Positions 17,952 to 26,394 of a DNA stretch of 64,000 nt are shown in pieces. The translations under genes were made by a program, and so were the position numbers. The notes under the pieces are model-generated. The model was given only the letters and a program-made list of their open reading frames with translations, did not search any database and was not told the DNA's origin. The DNA lies in assembly GCA_002239065.1 (NCBI GenBank), contig MPNO01000012.1, forward strand, positions 25,738 through 89,737, in the 5' to 3' direction. This DNA is from Defluviicoccus sp. bin129 (GTDB lineage: Bacteria > Pseudomonadota > Alphaproteobacteria > MPNO01). Each line of letters starts with the position of its first letter. The stretch's first letter is position 1.

Positions 17952-18005
17952 CGTGGCGCATTCTAGCCGGCCTTCAGGACGAGGGGCAGGTTCCGGCCGT
18001 CGCTC

Positions 18006-18887
18006 TCACGGATTGAACCAGTAGTTCCACATGCGCTCGCCTATGTCGCAGCCTCTGGGATAGACGTATCCGCTCGGCGACGGGCGCAGCCGCTGGGGCG
18101 ACGACACGGGGACGAGATAGCCCGAGAACGCGTGATCGAATTGCGGTGCGGTTCCCGCGATCTCCAGGATCAGCTTGCGCCGTATGGCGCGCGCGAAGTC
18201 CTCGAAACTGCCGGCGACCACGAGGAACGCGCCGGGTCCGCCGATCACGCAGCCCCGGTAATACTTGTCCAGATCCGGCAGGTAGAACCGGCTGTCGAAG
18301 GCGTCGGCCCGGTTGAGGATCGGCAGCCCGTTGATGGTAATCCGCCGGGAGATGGTGGCGTCGCGGACCGCGTCGACGAAATTTCCGAAATTGTTCGGCC
18401 CGTCGCCCGAGACGTCGATCACGCGGCGCGTTCCCTCGATCCCGTTCGATTCGATCATCTCCCGCGCCTGTTCGATGGCATCGCTGATCGAGGTTCGCCG
18501 CCCGAATGTCAGCGGCGCCGCGAGCAGGCGGGAGGCAAAGGACTCGGCGCTCTCGCGGCCCTGCACCACCGTCCAGTCGATGACGATCCTGTTGAAGGCG
18601 CGGCTCGAATAATCGATATACGCGACGCCGATCTTGCGGAGGAAGCCGGATTGGATCGCGCGGATGACCGCCGGATTGCGAAACGCCTCGGCGATACCCC
18701 GGCGCTGCAACAGGGCCTCCCCCTGGTTGATGCTTCGCGAGACATCGGTTGCGATGACGAGTTCGAGATCGACGGCCACCGGCGCCGCCATCGCCGCGCT
18801 GGCGATGGCGGCAGCGACCGGCGCGCCGCCAAGGAGCGCCAACGCCCGTCTCCAGCGCGACATCTCCGCTCTGTCGCATCCCGTCAT
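18006..18887 (-). CDS. DUF1194 (von Willebrand A-like) secreted protein
   Basis: About 293 residues. An N-terminal signal region (WRRALALLGGAPVAAAIASA, cleavage near AMA) leads into VDLELVIATDVSRSINQGE, a vWA fold with the metal-binding pattern DxSxS. Later conserved parts: RTSISDAIEQAREMIESNG, RVIDVSGDGPNNFGNFVD, GLPILNRADAFDSRFY, YYRGCVIGGPGAFLVVA. DUF1194 proteins are common in alphaproteobacteria and have no firm function. ATG at 18885-18887 is used; ATG at 18861-18863 is an alternative. It precedes the amidase by 54 bp on the same strand. Confidence 0.82.
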   Translation of the reverse strand: MTGCDRAEMSRWRRALALLGGAPVAAAIASAAMAAPVAVDLELVIATDVSRSINQGEALLQRRGIAEAFRNPAVIRAIQSGFLRKIGVAYIDYSSRAFNRIVIDWTVVQGRESAESFASRLLAAPLTFGRRTSISDAIEQAREMIESNGIEGTRRVIDVSGDGPNNFGNFVDAVRDATISRRITINGLPILNRADAFDSRFYLPDLDKYYRGCVIGGPGAFLVVAGSFEDFARAIRRKLILEIAGTAPQFDHAFSGYLVPVSSPQRLRPSPSGYVYPRGCDIGERMWNYWFNP

Positions 18888-19072
18888 CCGGCCCGCCCCC
18901 CGGTCCGTAATCCACGCTGGCAACGCTCGCTCATGAAGGAAATAGGTGACACATTGCGATGCGTCGACGGGCTCGGCATGTTCGATGTCCGACCGGGAGA
19001 CGAATATCCATATCGCTTCCCGACTCCGGGTGTCCCGTCCGAGACGATCTGGCGGCGGTTGCGGAGCTTCGC

Positions 19073-20359
19073 CTAGTTGACGAACCGCTCGGGCGGGATG
19101 AGCGAGCGGACGCTGTTCACCAGATCGGTGCTCAACCCGGTCATTTCCCGGTAGTTCCGGGCGATGTTGAGCTCGTCCTCGCCGAGGACGTCGCGGATGT
19201 CGCCGAACCCCTCGGGCGCGCGGTCCTCGACCAGGGCCATGAAATGTTCCGGCCCACCCGCCCGATTGCCCGAGAGCACCGTCTCCATCGCGGGCCGGCG
19301 TTCGGCCTCGTATGCCTTCAACGCCGCCTGCGCGTCCGCGGGATTGGCCGCCAGCTCCCGTCCCAGCACCCGCGCGTCGACGACGGCAAGCGAGGCGCCG
19401 TTCGACCCGACGGGGGTGAGCGGATGCGCCGCGTCGCCCAGCAGGGCGACGGTGCCGAAGGTCCATCGCGGCAGCGGATCGCGGTCGACCTGCGGGTACT
19501 CCCAGATGCCGACGGTGCGCGAGACCACGTCGGGCACGTCGATCCAGTCGAACACCCAGCTCTCGAACGCCGGCGCGAAGTCTTCCGCGCTGCCCGCCCG
19601 GTCCCAGTCTTCCGGCCGGAATTCCATGTCCTCCGGCGCGACCAGCTCGCACAGCCAGTTGAGCATCAACCCGTCTTCGCCGGGCCTGCGTTGCGCCCGG
19701 GGCTTGCGGATCTGGTAGGCGACGAATTTCTGGCGCCAGGTGCCGGTGACCACCATGGTGTGGCCGTCCAGCATCTTCACGCCTTCGCTCACCCCGCGCC
19801 ACATGATGACGCGGTTCCAGTGCGGCGGCTTCTCGTCGGGATAGAAATGCGCCCGCACGGTGGAGTTGACGCCGTCGGCGCCGATCAGGATATCGGCGTC
19901 GACCGCGTCGACCGACCGGGCCGTGGCGCGGTCATGCAGGCGCGCGGTCACGCGGCCGTCGCGCCGCTCGATTCCGACGCAGCGATGTCCGAGCCTGAGC
20001 GCCTCGCGGCCGAGTCGGCGCCGGACCTCGTCGGCCAGCATCAGGTGGAAGGCGCCGCGGTGCATGTGGAACTGCGGCCAGTCGAACCCGGCTTCCGAGC
20101 CGAGCTTCTCCGTCAGCACGTACTGGCCGCGCCTGGTGTAGTAGGCGAGCCCGCGGGCGGGAATGCCGGCCTCGCGCAGCCGGTCCTCCAGCCCGAGCCG
20201 GAACAGCTCGCGCACGCAGTAGGGCTGCAGGTTGATGCCGGTACCGGACGGCCGAAGCTCGCGCGCCGCCTCATAGACGGTGCAGGAGATGCCCAGCTGA
20301 TGCAGCGTCAGCGCCGTCGTCAGCCCGCCGATGCCTCCGCCGATGATCGCAACGTGCAT
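19073..20359 (-). CDS. FAD-dependent monooxygenase (salicylate hydroxylase-like)
   Basis: Class A flavoprotein monooxygenase, about 428 residues. The N-terminal FAD dinucleotide motif is VAIIGGGIGGLTTALTLHQL; the second FAD motif appears as ADILIGADGVNSTVR and the GD motif as VALLGDAAHPLTPVGSNGA. Such enzymes hydroxylate aromatic or heteroaromatic acids using NAD(P)H and O2. The start at 20359 places the FAD motif at the very N-terminus, as in the family; ten further in-frame residues upstream are not conserved-looking. The alpha/beta hydrolase gene ends 36 bp upstream on the same strand. The substrate is unknown. Confidence 0.85.
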   Translation of the reverse strand: MHVAIIGGGIGGLTTALTLHQLGISCTVYEAARELRPSGTGINLQPYCVRELFRLGLEDRLREAGIPARGLAYYTRRGQYVLTEKLGSEAGFDWPQFHMHRGAFHLMLADEVRRRLGREALRLGHRCVGIERRDGRVTARLHDRATARSVDAVDADILIGADGVNSTVRAHFYPDEKPPHWNRVIMWRGVSEGVKMLDGHTMVVTGTWRQKFVAYQIRKPRAQRRPGEDGLMLNWLCELVAPEDMEFRPEDWDRAGSAEDFAPAFESWVFDWIDVPDVVSRTVGIWEYPQVDRDPLPRWTFGTVALLGDAAHPLTPVGSNGASLAVVDARVLGRELAANPADAQAALKAYEAERRPAMETVLSGNRAGGPEHFMALVEDRAPEGFGDIRDVLGEDELNIARNYREMTGLSTDLVNSVRSLIPPERFVN

Positions 20360-20395
20360 TGGTCGATCCCCGCCGCCGGGCCGCGGCACGTTCGC

Positions 20396-21571
20396 TCACC
20401 CTTCGAGCAGGTTCCGATCCCGCAGCCAGCCGATCGTGAGGTCGATCGCCTCGGCCATCTGCTCCGGCTGGTTCAGGTAGTAGTGCGTTGCGCCCTTGAT
20501 CACGCGGTGCTCCTTGTCGGCGGTGGCGGCCGCTTCGAAGATCGCCCGGGTATGCGGCTGCGGCACGGCGTCGTCGGCGCTGTTCTCGATGGCGAGCAGC
20601 GGGGCCGTCATCCCGGCGGCGTTCGCCGGTCCGTCGGCGCGGCTCTCGTCATAGCTCCACTGGCTGAGCCATGACCGCAGCGTCGAGAAGCGGCCCACAC
20701 CCACCGGTCCGCTGTTCACGGTCTCCGGGTCGCCGAGATAGCACCAGTTGGGCTTCCGGTCGTTCGGGTCGATGGCCGGGTCGAGGAAGCGCGGATCGGC
20801 CATCGTGCGATGGACGACGAAGCCGCGCTCCACCTCCTTGCCGTCCCGCTTCCCCAGATCCTCCAGCGTCTGGCGCACCCGGGCGGTGATCCGGCGGTTG
20901 CGCGCGATCTGGGCCGCGCGATAGCGCTCGACGAACCCGGCGCTGAAAGGCGGGCCGTTCTCCGGGTTGTAGATGTCGAGCGCGGGGTCCCGGTCGTCCG
21001 GGTCGAGCTCGTCGCGCACCGAGGCATCGATCCATTCGGTCAGGGTCCTGGCGCGGGACAGATGCGCCGCCTGGAAGGTGATCGCGTCGGCCGGGATCAG
21101 CTGCGCGCCCGCCACGTCCACCGGGTCGCCGGCCGGCGTGTCGGTGACGGTCGGGTTCTCCGCCTGCGCCTGGTAGAACAGCGAGAGCGCGCCGCCGCCC
21201 GACCAGCCGCCGAGCACGATCCTCTCGTAGCCCCATTCCTCCTTCGCCGTGCGGATCCAGGCGCCGATGTCGAGCAGGATCTTTTCGAAGATCAACGCCG
21301 AATCGTTCTTCGGATAACGGCTCCCCGCGCACAGAACGTGGACGCCGTATGTCGGCAAGGCCCGGGTCACCGGCAGGAGCTGGAGGGTGGAGGACGGATG
21401 CATGAAGAGCATCAGCGTCTTCGACTCGCGGCCCCTGGGCGTGTAGTGCACGCCCTCGAGGTTCACGTTGCCGGCCGCCCCGGCGAATCCGTAGGTCTCG
21501 GTGAACCTGGACACTTCGCGATACTGCACGTGCCGCCAGGCGGCTTCGGATTCGAACCGGGGTTGCGCCAC
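20396..21571 (-). CDS. Alpha/beta hydrolase
   Basis: Alpha/beta-hydrolase-fold protein of 391 residues. The nucleophile elbow is GGWSGGGALSLFYQ; downstream acid and base candidates are in ENSADDAVPQPH and IKGATHYYLNQPEQM. The strand LMLFMHPSSTLQLLPVTRAL contains the oxyanion region. The N-terminal MAQPRFESEAAWRHVQYREV and overall length recall hydrolases clustered with aromatic-ring cleavage genes, but no sub-family is certain. It lies between the MetE-like gene and the flavin monooxygenase; the three may act on one substrate. Confidence 0.8.
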   Translation of the reverse strand: MAQPRFESEAAWRHVQYREVSRFTETYGFAGAAGNVNLEGVHYTPRGRESKTLMLFMHPSSTLQLLPVTRALPTYGVHVLCAGSRYPKNDSALIFEKILLDIGAWIRTAKEEWGYERIVLGGWSGGGALSLFYQAQAENPTVTDTPAGDPVDVAGAQLIPADAITFQAAHLSRARTLTEWIDASVRDELDPDDRDPALDIYNPENGPPFSAGFVERYRAAQIARNRRITARVRQTLEDLGKRDGKEVERGFVVHRTMADPRFLDPAIDPNDRKPNWCYLGDPETVNSGPVGVGRFSTLRSWLSQWSYDESRADGPANAAGMTAPLLAIENSADDAVPQPHTRAIFEAAATADKEHRVIKGATHYYLNQPEQMAEAIDLTIGWLRDRNLLEG

Positions 21572-21664
21572 GTCTTACCCTCCCTTCGGTGCCTGGTTGT
21601 CGCGTATTTCAACCGGATCGCCGGGCTTCCGATCCGCCGAAGCGTCTTCCGCCTCGTTCGCCTT

Positions 21665-22696
21665 TCAAAGCCGGGCGATCTCCCCGTGCAGGTCGAGGAG
21701 GGGGCGGATCGTCTCGGGCGGCCGACGGCCGAAGCCGCACTCCGTCGCGATACCGAAATCGGCCACATACTTCTTCGCCTGGGCGAGCCGAAGCCTGGCA
21801 CCCGCCACGCCGTCGGTCATGTGCACCAGACCGAGATAGAGGTTCGTATCGGGTGTGAGGTCGATGCCTCCGAGGGGGGCGAAATAGGCTTCGTCGTTGC
21901 GGTCCTTCGGGACCGGCATGTGGACCCAGTCGACCCGCCGCGGCACCCGCGCGCAGAGGCCGTTGGCGAACGCGACGCAGACGGCGAGGTCGCGGGGTTC
22001 CTTGACATGCTTGTGGCCGGGATCGCCGTAGCACAGGTGAAACCCGAGCAGGCAGGGTTCGGGAACCCTCGCCGACAGGCGGGCGAGCCGTTCCAGCGCG
22101 CCGCCGACCGGGTCGTCGAAATAGAGCGCCCAGGCACCGTCCGCCGCCAGCACTTCGTGCGCGACGTCCCATTGCAGGGCGAGGTCTTCGAGCGGAATGG
22201 TGTCGACGATCCGCTCGACCTCCCGCAGCATGGCCCGTTCGTAAGCCGGCTCCACGAGCGCCTGCGACCGGGCCACGAAGTTCTGGAACACCACCGCCAC
22301 CGGCGTCGGAAGCGACACCTGAAACCGCGCACCCGCCGCCACCTCGCCGGCGCTCCTCAGCGTCTTGAACAGTCCATAGGACTCTATCGCCGCGTCCGCA
22401 TATCCGAGCGGCCCGAAATCGACGGCGCCCGGGTCGACATCCTCCTTGAGCCGGTACTTTTCTATTGTCCGCATCGAGCCGCCGAGTTGGATTTCTGTCG
22501 TTTCGGCAAGTTCGAACCCGTCGTTCCGCGCGATCAGCGGCTGTTGCCAGCTGATCCAGTTGGCCCGGGGACCGCATTCGCCATCCGGCAGGCACGGCGC
22601 CAGGTCGCCGACGCTGGCCGACAGCGTCCGGAAAACGGTTTCCGGGTCGGGCAGGCCGATGCTTCCCACCAGCAATACCTTGCGGGCTTCGCTCAT
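21665..22696 (-). CDS. MetE/UROD-like TIM-barrel protein of unknown function
   Basis: Predicted soluble protein of 343 residues. The beginning (VLLVGSIGLPDPETVFRTLS, CLPDGECGPRANWISWQ) and the end (GIATECGFGRRP before the last helix) resemble the cobalamin-independent methionine synthase C-terminal/uroporphyrinogen decarboxylase-like superfamily. The conserved zinc set of MetE is not clearly present, so methyl transfer to homocysteine should not be assumed. ATG at 22694-22696 is the first codon giving a family-like N-terminus. It follows sat by 61 bp and may be read through from the apr-sat run. Confidence 0.55.
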   Translation of the reverse strand: MSEARKVLLVGSIGLPDPETVFRTLSASVGDLAPCLPDGECGPRANWISWQQPLIARNDGFELAETTEIQLGGSMRTIEKYRLKEDVDPGAVDFGPLGYADAAIESYGLFKTLRSAGEVAAGARFQVSLPTPVAVVFQNFVARSQALVEPAYERAMLREVERIVDTIPLEDLALQWDVAHEVLAADGAWALYFDDPVGGALERLARLSARVPEPCLLGFHLCYGDPGHKHVKEPRDLAVCVAFANGLCARVPRRVDWVHMPVPKDRNDEAYFAPLGGIDLTPDTNLYLGLVHMTDGVAGARLRLAQAKKYVADFGIATECGFGRRPPETIRPLLDLHGEIARL

Positions 22697-22757
22697 CTCT
22701 GCTTGGTCCCTTCCCTTGCCGCGACGGCTCTGGAATGGCCGTAGCCAGCCCGGCCGG

Positions 22758-24017
22758 TCACGCGGCGCCGTCGTAGAAGGCCTGGAGGATGGCGACCACG
22801 CCATCCCGGCTGTATTCGGGCGGAATCGTCTCGCGGTTGGCGAACATCTCGCGCAGCCTGGTGCCCGAGATGCGGAGTTTCCCGTCGTCGCCGTTGGGGC
22901 AGGGCCGACCCGCCGAGTCGCCCGTCGCCACCGCCGCGACCATGCGGTAGCGCTCGTCTTCGCCCGGCGGGTCGTCGCCGCTATCGGCGGCGAAGCACAT
23001 GTTCCCCGTCGCCATGCCCCGGCAGTCGAAGCAATGGAACGTGTCGTCGATCTTCAGCGGCCGGATGGCGAGGCTGTCCTCGCCGATCTCGTCGAATATC
23101 CGGTGGGCGTCGTAAGGCCCGTAATAGCCGCCGAGCCCGGCATGATCGCGCCCCACCACCAGATGCGAGCAGCCGAAATTCTGCCGGAACAGGGCATGCA
23201 GCAGCGCCTCCCGGGGGCCGGCGTAGCGCATCTCGATCGGGTAGCCGGCCTGGATCACCCGCCCTTCCGCGAAGTGGTTGGCGACCAGCCAGTCGATGGA
23301 GCGGACCCGGATATCGGCGGGGATGTCGCCCTGCTTGAGGGCGCCCAGGACCTGGTGGATCAGGATCCCGTCGCAAACCTCGATGGCGACCTTGGCGAGA
23401 AACTCGTGGCTGCGGTGCATCGGGTTGCGGGTCTGGAAGGCGGCGACCGTCGACCAGCCCTTTTCGGCGAACAGCGCGCGGGTTTCGGCGGGGCGCAGAT
23501 AGAGCCCCCGGTAGGTCTCGGGAAAGTGGCCCTCCGAGAAGACCGACACCGGGCCCGCCAGGTTGACCGGGCCCTGCGCCATGACCTTGGCGACGCCCGG
23601 GTGGGCCTCATCGTTGGTGCGGTAGACCTCTCGGCACTCGAGGTCCTTGTCGATGGCGTAGGTCTCGGCCACCGTGAGCACGCCAAGGATTTCCCCACCC
23701 GCCTCCGTCAACGCCACTTCCTCGCCCACCGAGACGGCGAAATCCGCCGCGCAGGAGAGCGTGATGGGAAGCGGCCAGAACAGCCCGTCCTCCAGCCGCA
23801 TGTCGACGCACGCCCCGCGCCAGTCGGCCGCGCCCATGAAGCCCGCAAGCGGCGAATACGCGCCCATGGCGAACATGAAGAGGTCCGAGACCTCGCGGCT
23901 CGACAGAGGCAGCTTCTTCAGGCCGCGCGCCCGCTTCAGCGCCTCGTCCCGCTCGCCTGGGGGCAGCAGCAGGGGTTTGAGGGCGGCGTTGCCGTGCGGG
24001 GCGATCAGCGTCGACAC
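22758..24017 (-). CDS. sat: Sulfate adenylyltransferase (ATP sulfurylase), dissimilatory type
   Basis: Homo-oligomeric ATP sulfurylase of 419 residues. Catalytic motifs QTRNPMHR (195-202) and GRDHAG (289-294) are intact. A C-X2-C-X8-C set (CFDCRGMATGNMC) matches the zinc-binding loop of bacterial Sat. Here it would act in the sulfate-forming direction, converting adenosine 5'-phosphosulfate plus pyrophosphate to ATP and sulfate after sulfite oxidation by AprAB. It follows aprA by 28 bp in aprM-aprB-aprA-sat order. No CysDN-type assimilatory partner is present. With Xsc producing sulfite in the same window, energy-yielding disposal of sulfonate sulfur is the most natural role. Confidence 0.93.
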   Translation of the reverse strand: MSTLIAPHGNAALKPLLLPPGERDEALKRARGLKKLPLSSREVSDLFMFAMGAYSPLAGFMGAADWRGACVDMRLEDGLFWPLPITLSCAADFAVSVGEEVALTEAGGEILGVLTVAETYAIDKDLECREVYRTNDEAHPGVAKVMAQGPVNLAGPVSVFSEGHFPETYRGLYLRPAETRALFAEKGWSTVAAFQTRNPMHRSHEFLAKVAIEVCDGILIHQVLGALKQGDIPADIRVRSIDWLVANHFAEGRVIQAGYPIEMRYAGPREALLHALFRQNFGCSHLVVGRDHAGLGGYYGPYDAHRIFDEIGEDSLAIRPLKIDDTFHCFDCRGMATGNMCFAADSGDDPPGEDERYRMVAAVATGDSAGRPCPNGDDGKLRISGTRLREMFANRETIPPEYSRDGVVAILQAFYDGAA

Positions 24018-24045
24018 GGGGGGTGACCGTGGCGGGAAATCGGGG

Positions 24046-25890
24046 TCAGTCGACGATGTGGTAGACGGGGGCCTTCTCCATGGCCCATTCGCCTGACTCC
24101 CGGTCGTAGCGGGACAGGGTGAAGCAGTGCCAGTCGTCGTCGTCCAGCGCCGGATGGTCGGCCCGGTAGTAGTAGCCCGGCCACCGCGTTTCCGTCCTGA
24201 ACATGGTGTGGTGGGTCACCGCCTCCGAGGCCAGCACCCGGTGTTGCAGCTCCCACGCACGCTGGAGCTGGTGCAGGTCTTCGGCCCCGAGGCTGTCGAG
24301 GTCCTCCTTCAGCATACCCAGCAGCTCCAGACCGCGGGTGAGCATGGGCTCGTTGGTGGTGTAGTGCGCGCCGATGCCGCCGACATACTCGTCCATGATC
24401 TTTTCGAGACGCTGGAGACCGTGGATCGGCAGCAGGTAGCTCGGCGAGACGGTTCCCGCGACGATCTCGTTGCGCCCGACCCGGTAGGTCTCCAAGGGCT
24501 GGAACACCGTCCTCTTGAGGTCCTCATACTCCTTCTCGCTGACCTGGGGCCGGTCGGTCTTGAGGTCGTTGACGTAGTTGACCGCCGCCTTGCCGGCGAT
24601 CCTCCCTTCGGTGAACGAACCCGACGAGAACTTGTGGGCGGTGCCGCCGATCGTGTCGCCGGCGCCGAACAGGCCGTCGACCGTCATCATCCGGTTGTAG
24701 CCCCACTGGTACTCGTCCGGCGCGTAGTCCTCCGGCCCGCTCGACCAGGCGCCCGAGCAGGTGGCATGCGAGCCCATGACGTAGGGCTCCGACGTGGTCA
24801 GCTCCGGGTTGGTGTGCTTGGGATCGATGTTCTGGGACGCCCAGACGACCGCCTGTCCGATCGTCATGCCGAGGAAATTCTCCCAGCCCACCGTCTCCTT
24901 GTGCGGATCCTGGAAGGCCTCCGTGGTCACCATGCGGATCGGGCCGCGGCCGGCCTTGACCTCTTCGAGCAAGGCGTGGTTGCGCAGACAGGTCGGCACC
25001 GGATGCCGGTCGACATAGTCGCCCACCAGCTGCCTGGTGTGGTCGTACCACCTGGACTCGTATTCCTCGCCATAGGCGTTCTGGGTGTAGGTCTTGAGGT
25101 GGAGGAAATAGGCGCCGACCGGGCCGTAGCCGTCCTTGAAGCGGGTCAGGACGATGCGGTTCTCCATCTGGGTCATCTTGGCGCCGACCAGGATGGGCAG
25201 CGCGTAGGCCGACGCGCTGCTCCAGGGGGCATACCAGGTGCGTCCCATGCCCTCGCCCACCGCGCGCGGCTTGAAGATGTGCGACGCGCCGCCGGCGGCC
25301 ACGATGACGGCCTTGGCGCGGAAGACGTGGAAGTCACCGTTGCGGACGTTGAAACCGACCGCGCCGGCGACCCGGTTGGGATTCTTCGCGTCGGTCAGCA
25401 GGTGGGTCACCATGATCCGGTTGTAGACTTCGGTGGCGGCCTTGCGGGCGGCTTCGGCGACGATCGGCTTGTAGCTCTCGCCGTGGATCATGATCTGCCA
25501 CTTGCCTTCGCGCAGATAACGCCCGGTCTCGGGGTCCTTCATGATCGGAAGGCCCCATTCCTCGAACTTGTGCACCGTGGAATCGACATGCCGCGCGATG
25601 TCGTAGCCGAGATCCTCCCGCACCAGCCCCATCAGGTCGTTGCGGCAGTACCGGACATGGTCCTCGGGCTGGTTCTCGTCCCACTGCATGCCCATGTAGC
25701 AGTTGATCGCGTACAGGCCCTGGGCCACCGCGCCGCTGCGCTCGATATTCGCCTTCTCGACGCAGACCACCTTCAGGTCGCGCCCCCAGTACCCGGCTTC
25801 GTAGGTCGCCCCGCAGCCGGCCATGCCGCCGCCGACGACCAGGATGTCGGCATCCACGAAAACCGTTTTCCGGCGCGAGAACAAAGCCAC
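24046..25890 (-). CDS. aprA: Adenylylsulfate reductase alpha subunit AprA
   Basis: FAD-containing catalytic subunit of APS reductase, 614 residues. The FAD-binding start reads DADILVVGGGMAGCGATYEA and VCVEKANIERSGAVAQG; other AprA marks are RYCRNDLMGLVREDLGYD, GASHIFKPRAVGEGMGRTWY and GLFGAGDTIGGTAHKFSSGS. The start is GTG at 25888-25890, one base of which is shared with the aprB stop (TAGTG); GGGAG lies 7 bases upstream. The frame continues into aprB territory, but only this start gives the family N-terminus. With AprM present and no dsr or sulfate-reduction genes in view, the oxidative direction (sulfite + AMP to APS) is expected. Confidence 0.93.
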   Translation of the reverse strand: MALFSRRKTVFVDADILVVGGGMAGCGATYEAGYWGRDLKVVCVEKANIERSGAVAQGLYAINCYMGMQWDENQPEDHVRYCRNDLMGLVREDLGYDIARHVDSTVHKFEEWGLPIMKDPETGRYLREGKWQIMIHGESYKPIVAEAARKAATEVYNRIMVTHLLTDAKNPNRVAGAVGFNVRNGDFHVFRAKAVIVAAGGASHIFKPRAVGEGMGRTWYAPWSSASAYALPILVGAKMTQMENRIVLTRFKDGYGPVGAYFLHLKTYTQNAYGEEYESRWYDHTRQLVGDYVDRHPVPTCLRNHALLEEVKAGRGPIRMVTTEAFQDPHKETVGWENFLGMTIGQAVVWASQNIDPKHTNPELTTSEPYVMGSHATCSGAWSSGPEDYAPDEYQWGYNRMMTVDGLFGAGDTIGGTAHKFSSGSFTEGRIAGKAAVNYVNDLKTDRPQVSEKEYEDLKRTVFQPLETYRVGRNEIVAGTVSPSYLLPIHGLQRLEKIMDEYVGGIGAHYTTNEPMLTRGLELLGMLKEDLDSLGAEDLHQLQRAWELQHRVLASEAVTHHTMFRTETRWPGYYYRADHPALDDDDWHCFTLSRYDRESGEWAMEKAPVYHIVD

Positions 25891-26351
25891 TAGACGACTC
25901 CCTGCTTGAACTTGTCCGGCGTCAGCGCGGGCAGCGCCTCGATGTTGAGCGCGTCGGGTTCGTGCGCGAGCTCCTGGGATTTCATCGCTTCCGCGGAGGG
26001 CGCCTCGTAATCGGCGGGCGCCTTGATCGATCCCCAGCGCGTGGTCCGGATGGGGGACACGAAATCCTTTTCGTTGCCGTCGCGGAACTTGATCTTCCAG
26101 GAAATCGTGCCCTTCTCCTCCTCCCGCAGCACCCGGACGCTGTGACCCAGGGGGGCGAAGTCGGCATAGCCGCGGCAGTCGATGGCCTGCTGCGGGCAGG
26201 CCTTCACGCAGGAGTAGCACTCCCAGCACATGTTGGGCTCGATGTTGTAGGCCCGCCGGTAGGTGCTGTCGATGTGCATGATGTCGGACGGGCAGATATC
26301 GACGCAGTATCCGCAGCCGTCGCATCGGGTCATGTAGACGAATGTCGGCAT
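25890..26351 (-). CDS. aprB: Adenylylsulfate reductase beta subunit AprB
   Basis: Iron-sulfur electron-transfer subunit, 153 residues. Two 4Fe-4S sites are visible: C10, C13, C16, C20 (CDGCGYCVDIC) and C42, C45, C48, C52 (CWECYSCVKAC). The C-terminal half contains the usual AprB extension that wraps AprA (WKIKFRDGNEKDFVSPIRTT). Electrons from AprA pass through these clusters, probably to AprM and the quinone pool. The gene ends on the first base of the aprA start, so expression is tightly coupled; aprM ends 43 bp upstream. Confidence 0.93.
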   Translation of the reverse strand: MPTFVYMTRCDGCGYCVDICPSDIMHIDSTYRRAYNIEPNMCWECYSCVKACPQQAIDCRGYADFAPLGHSVRVLREEEKGTISWKIKFRDGNEKDFVSPIRTTRWGSIKAPADYEAPSAEAMKSQELAHEPDALNIEALPALTPDKFKQGVV

Positions 26352-26394
26352 GGGGCTCGGTTATCTCCTCTACCGAAGACCGGCGATGAGCCGA

